Assembly: GCA_025355645.1 (NCBI GenBank) | Contig: JANXZG010000001.1 | Location: 1-44,726 of the forward strand | Source of the DNA: Gammaproteobacteria bacterium | GTDB taxonomy: Bacteria > Pseudomonadota > Gammaproteobacteria > Steroidobacterales > Steroidobacteraceae | DNA length: 44,726 nucleotides | Direction of reading: 5' to 3' | Part shown: positions 28,327 through 36,615 of the stretch, one piece after another | Numbering within the stretch: the first letter of the stretch is position 1 | Layout: each line of letters begins with the position of its first letter | The notes under the pieces: generated by a model | Databases searched by the model: none | Seen by the model: the letters and a program-made list of their open reading frames with translations, nothing else | Told to the model about the DNA's origin: nothing | Program-made: the position numbers and the translations under genes

Positions 28327-29871
28327 ATGAACGCAATTGAACCGACTGCTGCACCCCGACGGGGCCGGGATATCCGGCGGGAGCGGGCGCAAAAGCAGGC
28401 TGTTAAATACCCGTATATACGGCGCAAGCTTGCACCTGTCGAACTATTGAGTTCTGAGTCTGCTGAGATCATCGAGGCGAATGCCGAGACGATCATGGAG
28501 GAGATCGGCATCGAGTTTCGCCGTGACCCGGAATCCCTGCGGTTATGGCGGGAGGCGGGCGCCGATGTCAGCGGCGAGCGGGTGCACCTGCCGCGCGGGC
28601 TTGCCCGACACCTGCTCAAGAGCGTGCCGCGCGAGTTCACGCTGTATGCACGAAACCCCGAGCGAAACCTGCGCTTCGGCGGCGATGCCACGGTGTTCTC
28701 GCCGGTCGGCGGCCCACCCTTCGTGACGGATCTTGATCGAGGCCGGCGTTATGGCTCGCTCGATGATCTGCAGAACTTCATCAAGCTCGCGCACATGGCC
28801 CCGGCGATCCATTTTTCCGGCGGCTGCATGGTGGAGCCCATGGAGATACCACCGAACAAGCGCCATCTCGACGTGCAGTATTCATTTTTTCGCTATAGTG
28901 ACCAGGCCTGCGAGGCGACGCCGGAGACGCCGGGCCATGCGCGCGATGCGGTAGACCTTGCGCGCGTATTATTCGGCGCCGATTACCTCGCCGAGCATCC
29001 GGTAGTGCTCGGCAATATCAACTCCAATTCCCCGTTGACCTTCGATGGCCGCATGCTCGGCGCGCTGCGCGAATTCGCCGCCGCCGGCCAGGGCACGATC
29101 ATCGTCCCGGCAGTGCTCGCGGGAGCCATGGGCCCGGTCACCGCCGCGGGCTGCATGTCGGAGATCCTCGCCGAGACGATGGCGGGCATGGCGTTGACGC
29201 AGCTGGTGCGCCCGGGCGCACCGGTGATCCTGGGCTCGTTCGTCGGCGCGATCTCGATGCGCACCGGAGCACCGACTTTCGGCACGCCAGAGGCGACGCA
29301 GATGATATTCGCAACCGCGCAACTGGCGCGCCGCCTAGGGGTGCCATGCCGCAGCGGTGGCTCGCTGTGCTCCTCGAAGATTGCCGATGCGCAAGCTGCT
29401 TACGAGAGCGCGCATACCTTATTGCCGACCTTGCTAGCCGGCGTGAATCTCGTCACACATGCGGCGGGCTGGCTCGAGGGCGGGCTGGTTGCCGGGTACG
29501 AGAAGTTCGTCATGGATATCGATCAGTTGGCGATGATGCAGGCCCTCTCCCAGGGCATGGATATGTCGGTGCGCGGCCAGGCGCTCGATGCGCTTCGCGA
29601 AGTGGGTCCGGGCAGCCACTTCCTGGGGTGCGAACACACGCAAGCGAATTTCGAGACAGCCTTTTATCAATCGACAATTGCGGACTATTCCTCATACGAG
29701 GAGTGGTCGACCACCGGATCACTGACCGCAGAGCAGCGCGCCAACCGGGTTTGGAAAAAAATGCTTGCGGATTATCAGGATCCCGGTATTGACCCGGCCG
29801 CCGATGAAGCGATGCTGGCGTTCATGGCCGCACGCAAGGCGGTCCTGACGGATACCATAGAAGAGGAATGA
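28327..29871 (+). CDS. MttB-superfamily (trimethylamine/glycine-betaine-type) methyltransferase
   Basis: 514 residues without any in-frame TAG, so this is a non-pyrrolysine member. SESAEIIEANAETIMEEIGI, SGGCMVEP, YSFFRYSDQACEATPET and GSFVGAISMRTGAPTFGTPE belong to the barrel of the MttB family; the C-terminal helices follow FLGCEHTQANFETAFY. Family members pass a methyl group from quaternary or tertiary amines to a corrinoid protein, but no corrinoid partner is encoded in the window. ATG 28327 is preferred over TTG 28276, because the extra residues overlap the divergent gene region and show no conservation I know. In this setting a role in methylated-amine breakdown is likely; the acceptor is unknown. 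Confidence 0.9.
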   Translation: MNAIEPTAAPRRGRDIRRERAQKQAVKYPYIRRKLAPVELLSSESAEIIEANAETIMEEIGIEFRRDPESLRLWREAGADVSGERVHLPRGLARHLLKSVPREFTLYARNPERNLRFGGDATVFSPVGGPPFVTDLDRGRRYGSLDDLQNFIKLAHMAPAIHFSGGCMVEPMEIPPNKRHLDVQYSFFRYSDQACEATPETPGHARDAVDLARVLFGADYLAEHPVVLGNINSNSPLTFDGRMLGALREFAAAGQGTIIVPAVLAGAMGPVTAAGCMSEILAETMAGMALTQLVRPGAPVILGSFVGAISMRTGAPTFGTPEATQMIFATAQLARRLGVPCRSGGSLCSSKIADAQAAYESAHTLLPTLLAGVNLVTHAAGWLEGGLVAGYEKFVMDIDQLAMMQALSQGMDMSVRGQALDALREVGPGSHFLGCEHTQANFETAFYQSTIADYSSYEEWSTTGSLTAEQRANRVWKKMLADYQDPGIDPAADEAMLAFMAARKAVLTDTIEEE

Positions 29872-29892
29872 GCAGGCCGGCGGGTGCGCCGT

Positions 29893-31026
29893 TCAGTCCC
29901 AACCATTGGTCCGCGGCCAGCGTGCTGCGATATCGACTCCCCCATTGGTCACCAGGTACTCGCCGTACATCGCCGCGGTCATGCAGGCGTGATTCGGCAC
30001 GACCCGAACTCGCGACCCTATTGGCAAGGCATCGAACTGTGCATCGGTCACGCCGTGGATTTCGCCATGCTCCTGGTGGACGCCGCGCACGTGAAGCGCT
30101 CCAAAGGTGGGCCGGCCGTATAAATCCATCACGAGTCCGTACCCGGCGTCGCGGCCCGACAGCTGCGCCGTGCTCCGATCCTTCGAGAGCGCAAGCCCGC
30201 CGGCATCGATGACCATCAAGCGCCGCTCGCGCCGATGACTGATCACGCTCGCGATCACATCAAGCGCCACATCTTCAAGCGCCATCGAGCCGATTGCCAC
30301 CTGATATAGGTCCCCAGCGAGGTAGACGCCAGCCCGCCATTCGGTGAGTCCTGCCGCAGAGCGGGCGTGCGTGGCGGTGGGCGTTGAACCTGCACTGAGC
30401 CCAGGAACCTTGAAGCCGGCCGAGCGCAGGCGCTCAGCCGCTGCGACCACGCTGCTGCGCTCCTGTTCAGCGATCGCGACGATCTGCTCTATCTGGTTAT
30501 CACCGTAGGACTGGCCGGCGTGCGTCGCGACGCCGGCCAGGTGCGCGCCCGCGTCCAGTGCTTGCGCGATTGCCAGCAGCTCCGCGCTCTGCGGTAGCAC
30601 GCCGGTCCGCTGTCCGCCGCTCTCAATTTCGATCCAGGCATTCAGCGCAAGTCCTTCACTGCGGGAAAAGGCCGCCGCCGCATGGGCCACCTCGACCGAA
30701 TCAACGAAGAAACTGAAATCGGGCGCGAGCTTTTGAATCTCGGCCGCGCGCGCAAATTTTGTCGGCGACAGGCACACGGCAAGCTGGATGTCCGATATCC
30801 CATGCCCAGCAAAGTAGTGGGCTTCATTCATGGTGGCCGCCGCGAGGCCGCCGTGGCGCGGGGCAATAGCAATTCTCGCCACATCGATAGATTTTAACGT
30901 CTTCAGGTGTGGCCGCAGGCCGACTCCGTGTTGCTGCGCCCGACCGATCAGGCGTTGAGCATTATTCTTCAGCCTTTCTCGATCAAGATGCAGCGCGGGA
31001 GTGGCAACGTCCATCAGCGACTCCAT
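29893..31026 (-). CDS. PLP-dependent D-threonine aldolase/D-serine dehydratase-like (DSD1) protein
   Basis: About 377 residues with an alanine-racemase-like barrel. The PLP lysine is in RPHLKTLKS near residue 40, and the C-terminal metal-binding pair is in VPNHACMTAAM (His, Cys). GSTPTATHA is the phosphate-binding loop. This is the metal-activated fold type III group that cleaves D-threonine or D-3-hydroxyamino acids, or dehydrates D-serine. GGAG seven bases before ATG 31026 supports this start; the longer frame to 31338 overlaps the divergent receptor and is rejected. Glycine release would link it to sarcosine and dimethylglycine breakdown, but that is speculative. Confidence 0.88.
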   Translation of the reverse strand: MESLMDVATPALHLDRERLKNNAQRLIGRAQQHGVGLRPHLKTLKSIDVARIAIAPRHGGLAAATMNEAHYFAGHGISDIQLAVCLSPTKFARAAEIQKLAPDFSFFVDSVEVAHAAAAFSRSEGLALNAWIEIESGGQRTGVLPQSAELLAIAQALDAGAHLAGVATHAGQSYGDNQIEQIVAIAEQERSSVVAAAERLRSAGFKVPGLSAGSTPTATHARSAAGLTEWRAGVYLAGDLYQVAIGSMALEDVALDVIASVISHRRERRLMVIDAGGLALSKDRSTAQLSGRDAGYGLVMDLYGRPTFGALHVRGVHQEHGEIHGVTDAQFDALPIGSRVRVVPNHACMTAAMYGEYLVTNGGVDIAARWPRTNGWD

Positions 31027-31134
31027 TGCATTGCTCCGCGATAAATATAGAAGAGATGAGTCTAGCCGATATTTCTGTCGACTTTCTTCGCTGTCTACGG
31101 ATATGCTGTGAACACAACGCGGAGGGATGAAGCT

Positions 31135-33708
31135 ATGCGAACGCGCAATAAGATTGGCCTGGCGGTGGCAGCGGTTCTGGGGAGCCAGGCGGGTAACGCG
31201 CTGGCTGATACCTCGACGGACGCCAACGCTCCATCGGACGCGATCCAGGAAATCACAGTCACTGCGCAGCGGCGTAGCGAAAGCGCGCAGAACGTGCCGA
31301 TAACGATCCAGGCGCTGACTGCTGAGACGCTGTCGCAACTGAACATCCAGACCTTTGACGACTTCGTCAAATACGTTCCCAACGTTAATTCAGCGAGCTT
31401 TGGTCCCGGCCTCGGCGACCTGTCGATCCGCGGCGTCAGCACAGGATCCTTGGGCATCGCGGGCACCGGCACGACCGGACCGTTTCCCAACGTTGCCGTG
31501 TACCTTGACGACCAGTCCGGGCAGCTGCCAAGCCGCAACCTCGACGTATATGCCGCCGACATCGAGCGCATCGAAGTCCTCGAAGGGCCGCAGGGTACGC
31601 TATTTGGCGGCGGCGCCGAAGCGGGCGTCGTGCGCTACATCACCAACAAGCCGAAGCTCGATGTCACCGAAGGCAGCGTGACCGCGGGCTACGGCACTAC
31701 GGCCCACGGAGACCCAAATTCAAGCCTCGAGGCGGTCATCAACCTGCCGCTGATCGGCAATACGCTCGCCGTGCGCGCGGTGATTTACGATGACCGCCGC
31801 GGCGGATACATCAACAATGTGCCAAGCACATTCGTACGGTCAAACAGCGACTTCGGCATCGGCTACGCCGGCGGCAGCGTGCCCGCCAATAGTGTCGTGA
31901 TCAACAATGGTCCCTACGTGGCGGATGCGATCAACCCGGTGGTCTACCAGGGCATGCGGGTCTCCCTCTTGGCAAAGTTCAACGAAGACTGGAATCTTCT
32001 GGTCTCGCAGGCCTTCCAGCATATGAATGCGAAAGGCGTTTTCTACCAGATGCCCTACGGGGCCAACGGGCAGAGGCTGCCCGACCTGTCGGTGACGGAA
32101 TTCAACCCATCCAATGACGTGGACAAGTTTGAGAATACCGCGTGGACGTTGAATGGGCGCTTTGGCGCGCTGAAGGCCGTATACACCGGCAGCTATCTCG
32201 ATCGAAAGACGGACCAGACCGCGGACTATACAAATTACTCGCGCGGCCATTATGCTGATTACTATCAGTGCGTTCCCGCCGGTAGCAGTCCGACCGGCCA
32301 GGCTTATTGCCTATCGCCCAGCGCGAGCTGGCGGGAACAGGTGCGAAACGCGCACATGAGCCATGAATTTCGCCTGAGCACGCCGGACGACAGACGATTC
32401 CGCGCGATCGGGGGCGTGTTCTATGAAGACCTCAAAGTCTATGATCAGACCGACTGGAAGTACCGGACACTGCCTGGGTGTACAACTACAGTCACGCTCG
32501 GGTGCCTGACCGACATCGGGCCACCGCCGGGCGTCACCTCGAACAATCCCAATATCCGCGGCGACAACACCTCATTCTTCGATGATGCGACGCGCGGCTA
32601 TACCCAGACCGCATTGTTCGGATCCGTGGATTATGAAATCATCCCGAAGACGCTGACCATTACGGCCGGCACCCGCTATTACGACTATAAGAATACCGAG
32701 AAGGGCAGCCGGGTATTTGGCTTCTCTGGATGCTACGAAGCAGGCCCGGCGCCTTGCCAGGCAGCTTGGAAAGGCGCCAGCATTGATGCGGAGCATTTGA
32801 GCAGCAGCGCGACAGGCTTCTCGAGCCGCGTGAACCTGAGCTGGAAGGTCAATAGCGATGCTTTGCTCTACTACACCTGGTCACAAGGGTATCGTCCGGG
32901 TGCCTTTAATCGTACCTCGACCGTGGGAGCCATCAATGGACTTTTTGATACGCCGACCGCGTACCAATCGGACAAGCTGATCAACAATGAGATTGGCTGG
33001 AAGACCGAATGGGCGGATCACCACCTGCAGGTCAACGGCGCCTGGTACCACGAAAACTGGAATAACGCGCAGGTCGCCTTTTTTGATCCGGGCCCTGGCG
33101 GAACGGGCGAGCTGACGTTCAACACCAACGGTCCAAATTACCGGGTGAAAGGCTTGGAGACAACGGTCGTCTGGCGCGTCACTCACGGCCTGACGTTCCA
33201 GGGATCGGCCGCATGGAACAGCAGCGAGCAGACCAACTCACCGTTTCTGACCGTCAATGACGGCTGTGGTGGGGCCGGGGAGCCTGTCTGCGGCTCGCCG
33301 ATCCTGATCAACAATATTTTCGGGCCGCGGGGAAGCCCGCTCGCGATGTCTCCTCCGCTGATGTTCAACGGACGCGTGCGTTATGAGTGGGAGTTCAACG
33401 ATTACCAGGCATTTGCCCAGTTCGGCGGCACCCACCAGGCGCACGAGCTGTCGGTAGCCGGTAATACGCCGGCGATTCAGCCCGGCACAGGCGGCGGCGG
33501 AACGACTTCGGCCGCCTATGACATTCCCGGATACTCGACCTATGACGCATCTTTGGGGGCGGCCAAGGGGGGCTGGACGATGCAGGTCTATGGACAGAAC
33601 CTGTTCGATAACCGGGGCAAGGTCTTCATCTCGAATGCGCTGGCGATCGAGACACAGACTGTCATCAGGCCGCGGGTCATTGGCCTGAAGATCGGCTACA
33701 AGTTCTAA
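31135..33708 (+). CDS. TonB-dependent outer-membrane receptor
   Basis: About 857 residues. A signal peptide (GLAVAAVLGSQAGNALA) is followed by QEITVTAQRRSESAQ, the plug domain with FDDFVKYVPNVNSASF and RIEVLEGPQGTLFGG, and a 22-strand-type barrel that ends with the C-terminal aromatic IGYKF. The ATG at 31135 follows GGAGGGA. It is a paralogue of the truncated receptor at 1-1112; the plug segments share most residues and much DNA sequence. It imports an unknown nutrient. It is divergent from the DSD1-like gene, and the two could share a regulator. Confidence 0.95.
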   Translation: MRTRNKIGLAVAAVLGSQAGNALADTSTDANAPSDAIQEITVTAQRRSESAQNVPITIQALTAETLSQLNIQTFDDFVKYVPNVNSASFGPGLGDLSIRGVSTGSLGIAGTGTTGPFPNVAVYLDDQSGQLPSRNLDVYAADIERIEVLEGPQGTLFGGGAEAGVVRYITNKPKLDVTEGSVTAGYGTTAHGDPNSSLEAVINLPLIGNTLAVRAVIYDDRRGGYINNVPSTFVRSNSDFGIGYAGGSVPANSVVINNGPYVADAINPVVYQGMRVSLLAKFNEDWNLLVSQAFQHMNAKGVFYQMPYGANGQRLPDLSVTEFNPSNDVDKFENTAWTLNGRFGALKAVYTGSYLDRKTDQTADYTNYSRGHYADYYQCVPAGSSPTGQAYCLSPSASWREQVRNAHMSHEFRLSTPDDRRFRAIGGVFYEDLKVYDQTDWKYRTLPGCTTTVTLGCLTDIGPPPGVTSNNPNIRGDNTSFFDDATRGYTQTALFGSVDYEIIPKTLTITAGTRYYDYKNTEKGSRVFGFSGCYEAGPAPCQAAWKGASIDAEHLSSSATGFSSRVNLSWKVNSDALLYYTWSQGYRPGAFNRTSTVGAINGLFDTPTAYQSDKLINNEIGWKTEWADHHLQVNGAWYHENWNNAQVAFFDPGPGGTGELTFNTNGPNYRVKGLETTVVWRVTHGLTFQGSAAWNSSEQTNSPFLTVNDGCGGAGEPVCGSPILINNIFGPRGSPLAMSPPLMFNGRVRYEWEFNDYQAFAQFGGTHQAHELSVAGNTPAIQPGTGGGGTTSAAYDIPGYSTYDASLGAAKGGWTMQVYGQNLFDNRGKVFISNALAIETQTVIRPRVIGLKIGYKF

Positions 33709-33711
33709 CGA

Positions 33712-33733
33712 TCGCTCAGACAAGCCCGAGCGA
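33712..33733. terminator. short hairpin between convergent receptor and DUF1501 genes
   Basis: TCGCTC and GAGCGA pair across a ten-base loop at the facing stop codons. There is no T-run, so it is only a weak terminator candidate. Confidence 0.25.
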
Positions 33734-34945
33734 GGTAGGCGCGACCTGTGGGAAGATCGCGCCGCTTTGTTGTGCGGAAAGGCCCCACATCGAACGGAAC
33801 AATCCGCCAAGCACGGCGCGATAGTCATTGAGCACCGGATAGTCACGATCCTGAAACAGGTTCTGACGATTCACCACGTGTTGTTCGCCTGCAATCCTGC
33901 CGCCGTTGATCGCGCCGCCGAGGATCCAGTAGACCGTGCCATGCCCATGATCCGTGCCTCGATTGCCATTTTCGCGAATCGTGCGGCCAAACTCCGAGAG
34001 CACGACGACCACGGTGTTCTGCCACTCGGAGTCGAGCGACTCGGAGAAAACCTGCAGGCCGCGGCCGAGGTTAGTGAGGTTGGTCGCCAGCGGGCCTTGT
34101 ATGCCGCCTTCGCCCACGTGGGTGTCCCAGCCGCCGACATCGATGAAGCCGATGCGATATTTGTCGCGCATCAGCCGTCCCATGCGCTCGGCCTCGAGCT
34201 CAAACCCCTTGGTATTGATGGCTGAGCGGTTCGCCGACTGCATCTCCGCCGCGAAATCCTGGGCAACAACCTGCCGAAGCTCGAGCCCGCTGCCGACCGC
34301 GGTCTGCAAATGATGCCCCTGATACATACCATTCAGCAGGCGCATCTGGCGCTCATCGAAGGGTGCCTTGCCGGCACCCTTGAGCGATAAATTCGGCACA
34401 GTCGAGGCGCCGCCGAAGGATAGCGGCATTGCGTCGGTGAAGGCGATCGGCGGCGCGTCCACCGATGCGCCCACCAAGGTTGTCGACAGGCGACCGAGAA
34501 ATCCAGACTGGTAGGAAGGCGGCGCCTTTGGCGGCTGGCCCATCTCGATACTGTCCTGAGTCTCGAAGTGGCTGCGCGACAAATCATCGGTGCCCGCGAA
34601 TGGCACGAACGCCGCCTGCCGTTGACCGTATAGGTTGCCGATGGATTCGCGCAGCGCCGGATGCAGCGCCCAGTCCGAATTCAAGGCGAGTGCGCCGGTC
34701 GAGAGCTTGGGGTCGGGCGCTGCGATTGCGATGTTGGGGCGCGTCTCGTAGTAGAAGCTGCTGGAGTAGGGCACCAGCACATTGCAGGAATCGTAGCCGC
34801 CGCGCAGGAACACCACCAGCAGCCGGGGACCCGCGAGCGGTGCCGCGTACAGGCGCGCGGATACACCCAGAGCCAGCAATACCGCAGCGCTTTGCCGAAG
34901 CATCTGGCGCCGCGAGAGACGAAGGACATCGGCCGGCTTATTCAT
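33716..34945 (-). CDS. DUF1501 protein, Tat-exported
   Basis: About 409 residues. A twin-arginine signal (LSRRQMLRQSAAVLLALGVSA) precedes an alkaline-phosphatase/sulfatase-like DUF1501 domain with LLVVFLRGGYDSCN, DVGGWDTHVG and VVVVLSEFGRTIRENG-N, GTDHGHG, which supply likely metal ligands. Its substrate is unknown. The ATG at 34945 overlaps the upstream DUF1800 stop as ATGAATAA. DUF1501 genes regularly follow DUF1800 genes, and the pair is thought to act together in the periplasm. It converges on the TonB receptor, with seven bases between stops. Confidence 0.92.
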   Translation of the reverse strand: MNKPADVLRLSRRQMLRQSAAVLLALGVSARLYAAPLAGPRLLVVFLRGGYDSCNVLVPYSSSFYYETRPNIAIAAPDPKLSTGALALNSDWALHPALRESIGNLYGQRQAAFVPFAGTDDLSRSHFETQDSIEMGQPPKAPPSYQSGFLGRLSTTLVGASVDAPPIAFTDAMPLSFGGASTVPNLSLKGAGKAPFDERQMRLLNGMYQGHHLQTAVGSGLELRQVVAQDFAAEMQSANRSAINTKGFELEAERMGRLMRDKYRIGFIDVGGWDTHVGEGGIQGPLATNLTNLGRGLQVFSESLDSEWQNTVVVVLSEFGRTIRENGNRGTDHGHGTVYWILGGAINGGRIAGEQHVVNRQNLFQDRDYPVLNDYRAVLGGLFRSMWGLSAQQSGAIFPQVAPTSLGLV

Positions 34946-36497
34946 AGTTAAACTCCGGCGAGGACAGCAATAGCATGTTCCATTCCTGCTGCGAATTCGC
35001 CTCACCCAGAGTGGTGCGGGTCTGCGCGGACAGGCGCGGCTCAACCGTGCCGAAATATAGGCGATTCGACAATTGCGGAAATCCGCCTGTCGCGCCGCTA
35101 CCGCCGTCTTCCGCATCAAATAATCCGGCATTGCCAGCGCCAATTCCACGTGCGATCTCGAAGCGCCGGCTCATCTGCCCCGAACTCGCCCAACCCACCT
35201 CGGTCAGGGAATAGCCATCCGGCGTCTGGTGACCATAGGGCGCCTCACCGAGATCAGCGAGCCAGCGAAACAGCGGCCGGGTGTTGCTGATCGGGCGCCC
35301 GTCATAGGCGAACCGCACGGCGGAGATCACGAAGCGCTGCGGGTCTTTAAATTTGGTGCCGGCGCCCGCATCGAACTCGCGCGACAGGAATAGGGTGCGC
35401 AGCACCGCCGCGATATCGCCGTCGGTTTGCATGAACGTCTGCGTCATCCGATCGACCAGCGGCGCGGGCGGGTTATCCGCGACAAAATAGCGGGCTATTT
35501 TCTGGCTGATGAAATGCGCGCAGGCTTTTTGGCTGACAATTAGGGCAACCGCATTCTCGACTTCATTGAATCCGGTGCCCCGGATCGTGTGCCCGAGCAG
35601 TGTCTTGTTGCTAAAATCGTGCTGCGCCGGGTTGAATTCAAAGGCGCCGCGGCGACGGTAGAGTACCTGCCAATCACGTCTGAGTCCGGGTGACTGACCG
35701 ACGTTGATGCCTACTCCGGTCAGGACGTGGGCGAGCTGTTGCACATCCTGCTGTGTGTAACCGCCATTCACGCCCAGGGTGTGCAGTTCAAGGAGTTCAC
35801 GCGCGTAGTTCTCGTTGGAGCGCCCGCTCTTGTTTTGTCGATTATCGAGATACTGCAGCATCGCCGGGTGCTCCAGGGTCGCGAGCACCAGGTCCCTGAA
35901 GTGCCCCAGCGTGTACGGACGGATGGCGTGTTCCTCATAGTCCCCGACCATCCAGCGCAGCTCCGCCTTGTTCTGGAACACGCTGAAATGGTTCGACCAG
36001 AACCAGACCATCTGTTCCTGCAGCTGCGCAGGCGAATATACCGCACGCAACAGGTCCCGCTTCGCCGCCTCGTAGGCCAGGCGATTGCCGCGCTCGTTCA
36101 GGGTTTTTTTTGCCTGCTCCTTGCCCATATCGTCGGGAATCAAATTGATGCGCTGCCGCTCGCTATTCACGGCCGCGATTTCGTGCTCAGGATCGGTGCG
36201 CGAGATTTCCATCGTGTCGATCTCGGCGCTGATCGGCGCGGGCAGTGCGACATCGCGCGCCGCCAGCTGGCCATCCAGGAATCGCTCGCGGCCGAGCCTG
36301 CGAAATTCTTGCACGCTGGCGCTGTCGATACCGAAATTCACGCGCGCAAGCCACTCAATGTCGCTGCGCGACAGGCTCGGTAGCGCTGCATCCTTCGTGG
36401 AAGAGTCCGTCGGGCGCCCGGCACAGCTCGAGAGCAATGACAGCAGCACGGCAAAGCCTGCCAATGCCGGGACGCAGCGATGAGGCATTGGGCGCAT
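34938..36497 (-). CDS. DUF1800 lipoprotein
   Basis: 519 residues. A lipoprotein signal ends in LLSLLSSC (lipobox Cys25). The body has the DUF1800 features WLARVNFGI, MVWFWSNHFSVF, NYARELLELHTLGVNGGYTQQDV, LLGHTIRGTG and AARYF-like FISQKIARYFV. The function is unknown; the conserved helical family is exported and almost always next to DUF1501. It is translationally coupled to the DUF1501 gene. It is divergent from the second dimethylglycine-dehydrogenase-like gene with about 120 bases between starts. Confidence 0.92.
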   Translation of the reverse strand: MRPMPHRCVPALAGFAVLLSLLSSCAGRPTDSSTKDAALPSLSRSDIEWLARVNFGIDSASVQEFRRLGRERFLDGQLAARDVALPAPISAEIDTMEISRTDPEHEIAAVNSERQRINLIPDDMGKEQAKKTLNERGNRLAYEAAKRDLLRAVYSPAQLQEQMVWFWSNHFSVFQNKAELRWMVGDYEEHAIRPYTLGHFRDLVLATLEHPAMLQYLDNRQNKSGRSNENYARELLELHTLGVNGGYTQQDVQQLAHVLTGVGINVGQSPGLRRDWQVLYRRRGAFEFNPAQHDFSNKTLLGHTIRGTGFNEVENAVALIVSQKACAHFISQKIARYFVADNPPAPLVDRMTQTFMQTDGDIAAVLRTLFLSREFDAGAGTKFKDPQRFVISAVRFAYDGRPISNTRPLFRWLADLGEAPYGHQTPDGYSLTEVGWASSGQMSRRFEIARGIGAGNAGLFDAEDGGSGATGGFPQLSNRLYFGTVEPRLSAQTRTTLGEANSQQEWNMLLLSSPEFNYE

Positions 36498-36615
36498 AAG
36501 GGTCAGGCTATCTCCATCTATCGGTCTGTCCTTAGGGAAACGCGTCAGCGGGACCCTGGTTTACCGGGTATGTGTAAAGTTGAATGTACTTAACATAGCC
36601 GGTAGCGTGGCGGCC

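Noticed and set aside
28327..29871. Pyrrolysine-encoding MttB
   Set aside because: No in-frame TAG occurs; the frame is continuous.
31027..31338. N-terminal extension of the DSD1-like enzyme
   Set aside because: It is antisense to the TonB receptor signal and plug; the extra residues mirror a similar shadow frame over the first receptor, showing it is a by-product of receptor DNA similarity.
33712..33733. Strong bidirectional terminator
   Set aside because: The hairpin is only six base pairs with no T-run, so it is kept only as a weak candidate.
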